Positions 1-12,400 of a DNA stretch of 64,000 nucleotides are shown piece by piece. The translations under genes and the position numbers were made by a program. Origin of the DNA: Paragonimus westermani (lineage: Eukaryota > Platyhelminthes > Trematoda > Plagiorchiida > Troglotrematidae); contig QNGE01002989.1 in the NCBI GenBank assembly GCA_008508345.1, positions 1 to 64,000 on the forward strand. The letters are read 5' to 3'. The notes below the pieces were generated by a model, which worked only from the letters and a program-made list of their open reading frames with translations, searched no databases and was not told the DNA's origin. How positions within the stretch are numbered: the stretch's first letter is position 1; the number at the start of each line of letters is the position of its first letter.

Positions 1-3000
1 CTTTTCTTACAGTCTGACACTACCTCTCAAGTTACGCTTGGGTTTCTCAGCTGCATTTACTTAAATTACGACGACTCCGTGGTGATTCTATTTCCATATA
101 CCTCTTCCCTAGTTTGGAGCTCATTGAACAGTTCTTCATCTTTAGGACTGTTGACGAACGGTGGGGTGCAACAAGAAGCTTTACAGCCCACTCTTCAAAC
201 CTTCCTTACGCAGCAGACCTTTTTTTATTAGATTATTAACCATTAGAACGGAGTTCACTCGGTGTCGTTAGCAGCGCTTCTAGTAATCGCTTTGAAATAT
301 TGCCAGATGCTAACTTGCTTAAATCATACTGATGCGACTATTCTCACCCTGTTCTTAGTATTCAACTGCAATTCACAAGAGGAATGCCACACAACATTTT
401 CACTCGTTGCTGCCACATCAACAGAAGCTCGCTTGGCACCAAATAAGAAAGATTGAATGGATCCGGGTACCCTGGTTCTTTGCTCCAAACCCGTGTATCA
501 CTCGCTGAGTCGCGAAATCGCACATGTAAAAGTATCTATTACGCTGCTAATTCGTCGACAGTTATCAGGACCTACGTCGATTCATGTTCACCAGTCTATC
601 CATCCTCTTGGAGTAGATACCCCGTGCCCAGTTTCATCAGCAATGAACGGAAGTTGACAGAGTCGATAGCTTTTCCAAATTTTTGGCGACACGTCGACTT
701 GCTGAGCTCGGTCTGATCGCCGAGTTGCTTCGTCTGCGAAGGACAACAAATTTGCCAGACAGGATTCTGGCTTCACGAAGCCATGCTGCTACAAAGTTGG
801 AGCCTCATGTTTAACAGCATATTGCAGCACCCAGTTTCTAGTATTAGTCTGCACGACCTTTGGCAATAATCATGTAGGAACTGCGAGGTAATAATTAAGG
901 AGATTTTTCCTGTTGTCTCTTCCGTGAGTTCTGGCGACCACAGCCTGATTTCATTCTTCTGGAGGCACAACCTGATCCATGAATGAAGCAGAAAATCTGC
1001 CAGGTAGATATGTTACGACTTCCTTCATTCGCCATAGCGTAGCAGTTGTATGTCCTCCGGTATAGCCGCCTTGTTTTTATTTGACTTCAGTAACCACTTC
1101 CTAAGTTCGCAAGTTGGGATGTATAACGCCGGCTCTGTCTGATGCCCAATTGCCATTTGAATCAAAGATGCTTTGTTCTAATGATTGGTAGGTACATTTT
1201 CAAAGGACGGAAAGGGGTCACCTCCCTCACCTCACTCATCCTCAAATGCTCCTCATGCCCATCTTTAGCACGCCTAACTGCCACCCTTTCGGATGCCCTA
1301 GCTTTTACGTGGTTGTAATATTTCCCCGAACCGAATTTGCCCCGATCAGCCAAATCCCCGTCATATTCCACACGGCGACCGTTTTTTATCCGGCCAACTA
1401 CAATCCATTCTTTTCGACCCAGGAGACTTGTTCTTCTCCAGTGAGCTTACGTCAATTCCAGGATCCATTCTCAATGATCTGAACTTTCACGGTCTAACCT
1501 TCTACCACGAAGGGGTTTCAACGGTTAACTCCCTTAGCAAGACAGATTCGTTAGTCAGACTCGCAAGCACGTTGCAGTCCTCTCCCAGATATCATCCAGG
1601 TTCAGATCTATTTCGCTGCTTACCTGTTCAAAGAAGGTGGTGCGTTTATCTCTAGCATGCCAGGAACTACAACCTTACCGTAATTGCGACGCCACTTACT
1701 CGGTAATTTCGAACCCCTGGTTGCCAAGGCAAATATATTTAGCCCATGATCGTTCCCACTCATGTTCCTAGTAGTCTCCGGGCTATCAACATCATTCCGG
1801 CCTATGCTGACCACCAGGTTCAGCACAGCTGATGACAATCCTGACACTGGGCCGGTGAGTCGTCCAACATGTCGCGCAAGTGTTTCGTACTGGAGTTGTT
1901 TGATCAAAGCTCTTCCAGCAGATCCTTTCGGTGCATCATTTTGTACCTAACCACCTTCCGATGCACTGAGGTCGCCTGGACAGAGGGTTTCACTGGTGTC
2001 AGTAGCATACTATCCAGGAAATATGACCACCTGTGGATCTCCTGGCTTTGTTGCCGACTGACTCCTGTGTAGACAGACAAAAAGTATGAAAATCGCTAGT
2101 GTTTCGACAAATGTATACGTGCACGTGGAGTGAGACCACCTCACTATGGCCTCTTTGTCAATTATTCTGGGTCATCAGAAGTAAAGTGCCTTTCCTTATT
2201 CCACCGTCCTCTTCATCTAAGCGATAGCGAGACTATTCCGACAGATACGACTCCGCGGCCTTTACTTCTAGTCCGAGCCATGTCTCAGTAACTTCGCTGG
2301 AACAGAAATCACTGATAGTCTGAAGCTCACTTCATTTGTTTCCTATATGAAATACAGTCGTATGTGTCACACTCTTACCCGCCGTTCCAACCCCAAGTGT
2401 CTCCGCCTCACTGTTACTTGAGTGGACAAGCTCAGGCTCTATGTCGCTATGACTAGCTCGTTTTCGGGGCTAAAGCAAATTCCACCACGGATGGGGCCAT
2501 TTACGTTGGTTTGGGCCGCGTCTGTAACGAAATCTGTTATGAAGTTTTGCACGTTCCACTCAAACATTGTCGCCGCATAAACGTGGTGCTGAAACTTTTT
2601 GTAGTTTTCCTAGACACATTGTGTGCGCCCAACTGATTCACAAATGCACGATTTACCTGCATCTAGGTGTTCCACTAAAGCCGGTACAAACTGAACATTG
2701 ACCGTTGACATTTGGTTGCCGTAGCAAATAGCATAATCGACTGGGGTAACCATAATTCTCCTGCACGTAGCATTCCAGGTAGTCAAAAGTGGATTCTTAT
2801 TTTTTGGATTCACAAATTACACTAACATGGGCCTTAGAGCGGCATGCACAAAAGCTAAGACACGCTATCATCTTCCGAAGCTCAAACTCTTCTTGATGGC
2901 CGCACGGCCTGTGATTCTGACTGATCTAAGAAAGTGCACTCAGGGGTGGTGAACCGCATACTCTTCGAGGTTTGTCCTTGAGAACAGGCTGCTGCATTCT

Positions 3001-4279
3001 ATATAGCACCCCATGACCAGATCACTTTCTTCGATAATGAGAGCATTGCTGTAGCACCGCTGGGGCTCCTAATGTTAGAAAATATCTCAGCCTGCTTACC
3101 AACTTGTTTTGTATACCAGTGGGAGTCTCTGACATCCGCTCAGAATTTGGCTTGGTCTTTATTCCCAACTCCTTTCTAATCGTTTTTTTCCGGTCACGTG
3201 GCTTTCGCCGTTTAACGCTTCCCTCTTCAGCAGGTTGAATGATAGATTAATCCCCCAAATTCCCCAAATCAATCATATGAGCGACTAACCCACTGGTTCG
3301 GTCAGTCGGTGCCCTCCCAGAACCGGATCACAACGTCACCCTTATGGAGATTTAACTTCCCTCGCCTTCCATGAGCCTTTTTCAATATGTCCAATACAAT
3401 GTGTATTTGAATTCAGCTTCAGCAGATGCAGTATGCAGTGGCTACAGTTTTTACAGACAAAAGTTAAAATCCAACTAGCCACACATAATTTAAGAGCCCG
3501 CTTACACATTTGGCGTTGTGCGTGGTTTAACATGTCATCGCGTACCCCATTTTCCTTCACATTAGTTAGACACCCGTTATTTCTGCGGGGAAAGTCGGTC
3601 TTACTCTCCTCTTCAGGCATGTTATCAGAAAACCACCGATAAATCGCTCTGATGACCCTGACCATTATGCACCCTCCGGGCCTACAAAACTTAGCGGCTT
3701 GGTTCTTTTAGTGAACAGCGAAGAAAACGACCTTTATGAGTGCTTCGGTGATCAGAAACTGGCCACAGGCCAGGGGTTAGACAGCCTGCATGCCTTCTAG
3801 TGATCCATGACGAAATAGCACCGTACGAGGATCCACCGGGAGCTTTCTTTCCATTGATTAACAGAGTAGACTCCGGAAGCCCATCTGCATGCTGTCCCAA
3901 AAACTCTAGTGTCCTCCTTGTCATCCTTCAATGGGCTAACAGAAAACTTGTCTGTCCCCCGTGATGACGCCTTGCATTTTGGACTCGTAATATTGGTATG
4001 GTTTCTCCCCTGCACGTTGCCGTTCTGTTTAGCAGAGGCAAACGGAGGCTCGTTGAATCATTCTCGGATAGCTTCATAACTTTATTTTAGCGATGGACAA
4101 TTATAATATCGCTCCTTGTTTTCATGCCATAGTAGAAAACGTGCACGTTTGCGCCTCAAAGTGCCATGGAACATAACACCTTTTTACATACAAGAAACGC
4201 CATTTCCACAAGGAGCTCGTCCGTGTTAGCAGTGAGAAATGGCTGCGCATTTTAGCGAAGGTTGATAGAAACGAAAAAG
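1..4279. other. No supported gene
   Basis: Short open frames only. A minus-strand frame at 1620-1907 contains SIGRND, and one at 1162-1371 is basic, but neither can be placed in a family. Given its neighbours the stretch is probably old mobile DNA; that is inference. Confidence 0.5.
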
Positions 4280-5430
4280 CAGGTATGACCGACTTAACTT
4301 AACTGAGCCTATTGTACTCATTGTGCGGTTGTCGACAATGTACTGGGGGTATGTTGGCGACCTCATACCCAAAGAATGCCAGCTCAGTCGGGTGTCTCGT
4401 TCATGGCAGCATAATATATTCATCGCACTACGACCTATGGCACCTATGGTTTTTCTGTGTACCACGCGCTTCACTTCACAGCAGCGAAATAATTGTTCAT
4501 TAAGCTTTGGAACACTTACTCAAATCACATTCTTCCAAGCCGCGCAGCCCAACATTAAATCTTCCGAATGTCTACCATCAATTTTACGAAACGGATGACT
4601 CGCCCTGATAACACCCAAGTATCTCAGTTTTTGATGGCCAAGGTTTAGCTCACCTGCTCCCACCTTTCTGTACAACAACTGCTTTGAAATCTGGTCATCG
4701 CTCATTCTACGGCTGTGTCCCAGTTAACAAGGCTGGTCTGGCATCATTGTTACCTCAGGCCCATCCGCGTCCGTCCTACAGAACAGTCCACTGTTAGGAA
4801 CGACGTCCAGGCGCCGAATACCAAAGATATCACTTGAGCACTTCAGCTAGTGGTGGCTCGGGTAGCACACATTGCGTTAAGTTGATGTCCTTGTCCCACT
4901 CTTATGTCACAATATAGACGCCACCGTTGAACGCTAGGCAAGCAGATTATCGCATATCTTTCAGCCGCGGCTTTCTCAGAGACGTCCTTCAACACGCTCA
5001 AAAGCAGCCTCATTGTTGGATATAAAAGCATCACCTCTGGATGATAATTGATAAACTGCGGAACCCAGACCAGCCTGTTAGGTCACATAAACTGTCCAGC
5101 ACAGGAGAAGGGGAAAATCGAGAACGTATTTCCTACCCAACAACATATCAAATGTCCGAATACCTAGGGGTAAGTGTGGGATAAGAAATGAAAAGTAAAA
5201 GGGGCAGGGTCGTGCTATGTAAACCACTTGATCAAGTGATAATTGATAATGTGGCTTTACCACTGGTATCAGGGAACTTACTTCAGTTCGTGAAACAGTC
5301 ATGTGAAAGCTCGAAGATTGAAGTTTCAATTCCATATTTTTGGAGGATCTGACGCAGCGCTACTTTCTCAACGCTATCAAGCATATGGTCGTAGGCGAGG
5401 ATACATGCGAACTGCTCCTGGCTTACCATC
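4280..5430 (-). pseudogene. Decayed LINE reverse-transcriptase remnant
   Basis: Reading the minus strand and ignoring stops and shifts, fragments match a fluke-type non-LTR reverse transcriptase in the right order. LDSVEKVALRQILQKYG (about 5400-5350) is the fingers/palm block FDSVDR. SSGLHSTTLPLLLF (about 5230-5190) stands for SSGVRQGCPLSPLLF. Further on come LRYLGV (about 4625), LMLGCAAW (about 4545, canonical LLYGCETW) and LSWHSLGMRSPTYPQ (about 4390, canonical LRWLGHVLRMPTHRLP). Several stops make it non-functional. The assignment rests on remembered family motifs. Confidence 0.6.
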
Positions 5431-7638
5431 AAGCGATGACAGAATGGAGTGAGCTAAATAAACGTTGGCATTGAGTGTTGAACGCGAGCAGCGAACGGCA
5501 ACCTGACTGAAACCCATGATGATCACCTGATCTCCCATACAGGCAAGAATAGGTTTTCAAAATGTTCAAGTGTTGTGACAAAGTTCAGCCGCTCCGTTTT
5601 TTAGAAATTGTGTTGTGCGCACCGTCATGCATTGTTAGCTGCACTAAGTTAACATTCCAGCTAGCGTCCGACATAAAAGTTCCTCACATTCCTCGGTGAC
5701 AACCGGTGATTAACCATTGGTTACGTCTGCTCCGCTTGATTTCAATCAGGTAGAGCTGAAGAATTGGTAAAAAGCAGACTGCACAAAATGTAAACGATGT
5801 AATCCGCACCTGATGGAATTTTAATGCCTTAGACAGATGAAGAACGTTCTTATTATTCAAGCATCTGCCGCCGCCACTACCAAGTATATGTATATAAAGG
5901 TGTTGAGCTTGAACAACACTATGCCTCGTGTCGGTTAAAATGTCGTACTTATCGTAGGTTTACCTACACGACTGCACCTTTGTCTGCATGTCCAACAACA
6001 ACAACAAGTTGGCAAACTTACCAACACAACAACGCCCTACGACTCACGCTGAATTTCACAAGGTAAGCAAACAGCATCTAGTTGCGTTTGTAGGACTCCT
6101 CCCGGATTTGACGGGCGGGAAACATTATATCGACAGTACTGTGATGCGCCAGAATTTCATACTGTCCTCTGAGAGTATCACCTTCCGAAGCTTCCGCTTA
6201 GAGTTAGTTTAGCAAAATCCTTGCTAACATCATTCCACTGCAACTTAGTAGACTGATACCACAACAGTTGTCGGTGTTTTGCTTACCACGCCTTCAAACA
6301 AGCACAGGTTCGTGGCGCCCTTCAATTCATGGGGCACTGTTTATCACCTCCAGATGGAGTGAACCAACCGGAGCAAAACACGTTTCAAAACTGGTCTGCC
6401 ATGCCTCAGGGGTCCACTCGGCAGTCAATTTTCGCATGCATCCTTCATATTACTCAGCCTCTCAATCGCTGTCTGTGCCCCTGCTGAATCTGGGCGGGAT
6501 GTAAGGGAAGAGTAGATAGTCCAATGTCGAAATCTGTTCACGGTCTCTCAAGTAATGTTTCGACCGTCACCTGCATCCGAAGAAACGCACTCAAGCTTGT
6601 ATACATTTTCCCAACAATAAAGATCGCAGGTAAAATTCAAAAAGTTTTCGCTAATCGCCAATGATATCTCGTTTTCTATTGGTGAGACTTTATGCTGACG
6701 CGGATCAGTGCACTGCCGTAATTTTCCAACATATCACAGAGCTGTGTCGCCCACCCAATATTCATGCGGCCAATTACAGCAAGGCGGAAAACCTCAACTG
6801 AGTCGAAGGAATCCGAGGTCTTACAACAAGGGTGTCGCTGATGTTCTTCGGACGCCCCTACCGACAGCGGTTTTATGTGCCTTTTAGTCGTGTACTCTGA
6901 ATGTCAACCGCAAAACCACCAACTTCTATGCCGTGTGAGTTCTTGTTGAATTTCTCACTCCTTGGACGAACGTGATACGGTGGCTGTTTGGGCGACTTAT
7001 TCAGTTTAACCAGAACCATGTGGAAACCCGATCAACTGGTAGCAGTGGGTTGGTATGCAGGAAATACGCATATCGATCAATAAGTTCATAGCACGACAAA
7101 CCTAATTCTGCTGGTCTGCGTGTCAAATAATATAAACTGTACCGAACAAACCACACTGCCACTTGCTTGCGTGTGGACGACTTGCGCTGATTTTTGGTCA
7201 AGGTCAAACCATTCGACCGTATACATTAGGATGTAAGGATGTAAGTTCCACACCTCGTTCACTGACTGATAGATTGGTCACTAATGTAGCACCTACGACT
7301 GTTAACATGAGGTAGAAAAATCGCGGAAAACTTTTCCATGTATGTCATGCATACCTCATATTAATAAAGACATGACTACGCGCTACGAGCTAACATAACA
7401 TTGCTGGGCACACTGGTCAGTGACAGTTCCATGCTGTGGAATTACGTGGAGGATTAGCAGCACCAAACCAGGGAAGACAATACTGCTGGATCTCAGTCCC
7501 TGATGCACAACTTCAGGGGCCGAAGAGCTCCAGTATAAATACGAACGCTCACTTTCGGTTGGCAATGGCATATTTCGGCTCATGAGCAACTTTCATCCGG
7601 GAGGCAAAATTGTCGGTGAACAGGACGCCTTTCAAGGC
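5431..7638. other. No supported gene
   Basis: Nothing recognised. A short AAC run lies near 5997-6007. The upstream part of the LINE remnant that ends at 5430 would be expected near 5431-6500, but I cannot see it. Confidence 0.5.
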
Positions 7639-8760
7639 AAATAAATAAATAAATAATATATATTTCTCAACGCGTTTGTGAGAAGCACGCTTGGTTATGG
7701 CAAGTTCTTGTGTACAAGAAGATATAGGTGTCCATTCGCTATCATTTCACGCGCACACACTTGAGTTGTGGTTCCCTGAGGTGCTGGTTGGTACAAGGGA
7801 ACACGCTGCTATGGTTTAAGGGCACAGTACAGACATGCGACACAGACGCGGTCAGTCCACACGTGACATGGGAAACGGTGATTCATGTGCAGTTTGCACG
7901 TTGCCAAGCACTGACCAGAGGATGCTAACGGCTGATCGGACTAGATTAGTGTTTGCCAAATACAAGCGGGCCGTTTGTGCCGTGAATGCTGGTGACGCTT
8001 GTGTACCGTACATAGATCAGCGTGCAATCACCGGGGAGCAGCGTTCCTCCTAGGTAAGGGTTGCAGCAACAGTCCCCTAAAAGATAACAACTCGAACGAG
8101 CTTGAGCCAGTTACTCGGTAAGCCATGCACACGAGTTACGCAAACGAAAGTTAAGAGGGCTTCAACACCACGGTAGCACGCGCCACTACCCAGCTGAATT
8201 TCAGTCCGTGTGCGCTTGTGGATTTCGACCGCACGTTACAAATGAAAATCAGCAGTTATCATTAGCGCATGACCGCTACAAAATCACGGAGAAAAAGCGA
8301 GCCCTGATAATCGAAATAAAAGCAGAAGTGGGGGGAACTACGTCCTAGAAATAGCCATGCCTATAGCTGAACATTCAAAGTCACGGCACCTTCATCTTGC
8401 AAACAGATGGAAGTAAGACAAGACAGCTTCTTTATGCTTTCACTGCCCCGCGTCGTTAAATACACTTGTTTCGCAGACAGATTGGCCAACGACACCATCC
8501 AGGCTAGTGAGTCAGATTAGCCGCTGTCTCCCTCAAAGTCACCTGCCGCCGACTCTGTGAGTCACGGGGTCCCTAGCCTAGAAGACGAATCGGACCTGCA
8601 GTAGCTAATCCCATGAGGAACGTCTTAAATTCTTTGCTCCAGGGCATCATCTGTCTACCTCGCAACTTCCGCCGATTGGTCACAGCTCCCGCAAGGCGTG
8701 GTAAATGTAACAAGCGAATGACTGGCATCCTTAGTATAAGACCCAACCACCGAAAACTCT
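7639..8760 (-). mobile_element. LINE 3' end: C-terminal ORF remnant, 3' UTR and (TTTA)n tail
   Basis: At 8755-8497 the minus strand reads RWLGLILRMP, then RGRQMMPWSKEFKTFL, then GLATAGPIRLLG, stop, GPRD, with a second stop at the end. This is the conserved C terminus of fluke non-LTR elements (RWLGHVLRMP … RGGQ-MTW-KEFK … GP-RLPGWGPRD). About 800 bp of apparent 3' UTR follow down to a hairpin-like block and a short (TTTA)n tail at 7639-7656. The link between ORF and tail is by position only. Confidence 0.6.
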
Positions 8761-9387
8761 TTACTTTTATAGACTGAACACGAGAGTACGTTCAACAACC
8801 AACTACCCACTTCTTAGCTTCTTTGTTATTTGTTGGGGCCTCTCAAGGCCAGCGATAAAATGCAGACATTTGTCGTCGCACACCTGAAGGCAGTCCGCAT
8901 CTTCTTCATTGGCTGACTACGCCACACAGCAATAAAATAAAAAACTCTTACGGTCACCTCACACAGTAACTCCGTCCTTGTCACGGGTGTTCTCATTCGG
9001 CAAACCTTACCCTTGTTTTAGAGATACGCACAACGGTCGCCGCTCATGTAGCGTCTTGAGTAAGCAAACCTGCCAATAGCCTCCATAACTTCATCGCGAA
9101 ACTTCAAATCTACGCAACCACATCAGACTTGCGGCTGCGCTTCGCACTGAGGTAGCCAGACCAGATACTAGGAATGCTGGCTGTTCATCTGTTACAGCCT
9201 TTTACGATACCGCGACCGACTGGCTCAAGGTGCAGGGAGAACAGATAATGACTTGGGGTAGTAAAATCAGATCGTTAACCACGGTATGGTAGGGCTGGTG
9301 GAGTAATAGTCGGCTCCTTGCTTCAGGTGGATTCTCCTTTTCGACTGCTGATATTTCAGGTGACAGCTTACCGCAAAGGTCGGCCAC

Positions 9388-9444
<57 letters not shown>
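9388..9444. repeat. (TAA)n microsatellite, about 19 units
   Basis: An uninterrupted TAA run of 57 bases. It is the simple-repeat tail of the adjacent LINE-type 3' end. Confidence 0.95.
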
Positions 9445-9448
<4 letters not shown>

Positions 9449-9490
9449 TCTCAACGCATACGTGAGATGCACGCTAGTTTATGCGCGATC
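9388..9490 (-). mobile_element. Second LINE-type 3' tail with long (TTA)n
   Basis: The block at 9445-9486 (TCTCAACGCATACGTGAGA, then GCACGCTAGTTTATG) matches 7664-7700 (TCTCAACGCGTTTGTGAGA, GCACGCTTGGTTATG). Both sit against a TAA- or AAAT-type microsatellite on the same side. The body of the element upstream (above 9490) is too decayed to name. Confidence 0.5.
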
Positions 9491-12400
9491 ACTACAGATA
9501 TTTACAAGCCATACAAAAACAGATAAGTAATCAGTAGCACAACCGTGAAGCCTGCCGTCGAGAAGTACGTGGTCGAAACGCAAACGACTATAATTCATGG
9601 AACTTTGACGCACCCAACAGAGAAGGAGATGGTTCGCTCACTTCACAGATGTATCTTAAAAAATGGGATGTTACACTAATGTACTTTTCACAAATTTGTG
9701 GGGTGGGCAATTTTTTACTTAGTTCAAGGTCACTCCAAGAAGAAGAATGGCAAGGAGCATCTTTGAAGTGTTTCGCCGTTAGGGAATAAAATTTGTGCGC
9801 GGAAAATGTCAAGATAGGTCGGCTTTGGCAAGGCAGGGCGAAAACTCCCAAAAGCCAGCGAATGATTGGGCAGATTCCAACGCAGGATTTCGTTGATTAC
9901 CCGGAAGCGTCAAAAAGTTGAACATCTCGTGGACCGTTCAGCCAAGACGAAGTTCCGTGCGCCCATCCGTCGTAGAGAAATTTCGTCGCTCAGTGGATAA
10001 TTTGGGGATCGGAAAGGAGAATGTGATTCCACCCGTTAATAGCAATGACTTCGAACGCTTGTTCAGACCGCAGAATTAGCCGGACTCACCTTATTTCTCC
10101 TGAGAGCTCAGTTACCAAAGCCAGCAATTTGATTCTCCCGCATCTAACATATTTCACTCGGGAGCTTCGAGGGCTGTTTGAGGTCACTCATCCTACTACC
10201 TTGCTGGAGTTACAGATGGCCAGGGCATCTGAGTCGCTTTGGGGGATCCACTTCAATATGTTAGAAAGCATCTATCGCTTGGTCATCACCAACTAGGTGC
10301 GGCCATCAGGTCTCAATACAAGACTCTGGGTATGAAGGTACGTACGTCAGAAATAGGGAGCATACAACGTCAGGTGCATTTGATATTACGGCGTTTTTCA
10401 GTTGGTGCGTTGTTCCGTTGAACTCCTTGGCTGATAATGCATACACGGTTGGTTCTATGAAGGTTGGAGCCAAATGGATCCTCAGATCTCTCTGCCGGCT
10501 AATCCGTTCCATGGTTCCGGCCATTAAATGTCCCTTTATACGCCTATCTGTTCACTCTACTATAGCATTAAAATTTAATGTTGGAATTTAGCAACATGGA
10601 CTGGTGATTCACATCGTGCAATCTAGTATTCTACATTTCACTGAGGCTGTATTACATGAAACTTTTCATTAGACAGTCCACCAGATCCTCATCGTCCGTG
10701 AGCATGTAACGTGAACAGTTCATTGTTCGCACCGAGTCAGTGTGACAGTTCAAGAAAAGCAGTGAGATCAGGGTTGAACTTTGAAGCGCTCCGGCGCACG
10801 TGGCTGTTAGATTGGATTAGGCTCCTTTTACTTGCACGCAGAAGCTTCACTCGTGCACACACTTCTCAATACATGTTGGGATCTTTGGACGTACCTTCGA
10901 ATTCCATAGTTTTATACGAACAGTCGAACCAAAAGTTCGCCTGGAATCTCTACAAGAAATCTTAGACCGCTCACTTACGCCCATCTTCCTAGTGATTTAG
11001 TCCAAACAGCCAGCAGGCTTATCAGGCAGGACCGCAGTAACCAGAAACCATTTTGTTTTGTCGTCAAACGACCACGCCCAGCAACACGATTCACCCACTT
11101 GTTCCTGATTATTCTTGTCCTTCGTAAAATTGTGAATGAGGCTAGCGGAATCATGGTTGAAAGACTGTCTACCGCAACTGTCATACATTAGATTAACTGG
11201 CGGAAAATTTTATTTTCCAGGTAACCTACCCCCTTTCAATTATATGGTAAACAAACGTACAACAGGTTTGTCAAGCTCTCATAAAACGGCCTCAACACTA
11301 CCAAACGGATATCGTCCGGCGCGGCTGTCTTGTCAATGCCCAAATAAGGCAGATGGTTTCGCACCTGATCTATCTACATGGAATAATGGGCAAATTCTTC
11401 GCCAATACACCCTCTTCATCCTCCGACCACCGTTTTATGGCATGACCTTGAGTATCAGGCCAGCGATCATCTTATGGAGTCCAAATTGATGTAACAAATC
11501 AGTTATGTTATGGAATCGTACAGACCCCAAGCACTATCTTATCAGAACCATGAAGCTCGAAGTTTCCTGCCTAGACTTGAATTTTCCCTCCATATAATGT
11601 CTGTTTTTGTCTGTTTTGTCGCTTTACTCACTTAGCTGACTCGTTGTACAATTATCAAATTTGGTGTTCACTCACGTATATGCTAAAAATCACTGCGTTG
11701 ATCACGCTCTCCTGAGTGTGTTTCTCACAAATGCGTCNATTATATCCTACGCGTCTGAGGTAGATCAACTAGACAGATCTATCGCCAGCTACCTCATGTA
11801 TGCCTTTATAAATGAAGCACGGCTCCTGGCCTTTCGTCGATAGTCGTGGCATGCATTCCTCACTCATACCCGATGCACTTCACAGTCACTCGCCCGGATG
11901 CCTCGGGTCAAGCGTGGATGAAATAAATCATTGGGTGCTGTTCAATTCGTTTTGCCAGATTTTCCTTAGACCTCAGTTGACACTCTTGAACCTAACGTGG
12001 TTTGGTTCGGGCCCACTTACAGTCAAGCGCCATTCGTCTCTGTCTGTTGACTTGGGTCTTTTCCATGCACGACGCTCAATTGTTTGGGCCCCACCTCCGC
12101 CGCCCTTTGAACAAAGCTACGCGCCTCACCATCTTCCTGAAGGATGCAAAACAAAATCATTTTCCAGATTTACGATGTTCCTTGTGATTCATTGCTAGAT
12201 TCTTTCAATATCACCCTCGGCTTAGTGTGTGCTGACTGTTCAGGATGTTAATCCTTCTTCACAAACAAGCCCCTTCCGTACAATGTTTTATATATCCGTC
12301 GCAATTCATCAACGACTGTCGAGCTCTTGATCGCCTGAAGTAGCTGTATCAGCACATGGCCGCTTTTACCAGGGGAGGCTTCAACCTCCGGGCTATTTGC

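Noticed and set aside
1620..1907. SIGRND in a minus-strand ORF, like the GxND block of SGNH esterases found in some LINE ORF1 proteins
   Set aside because: A single short motif with no supporting blocks around it.
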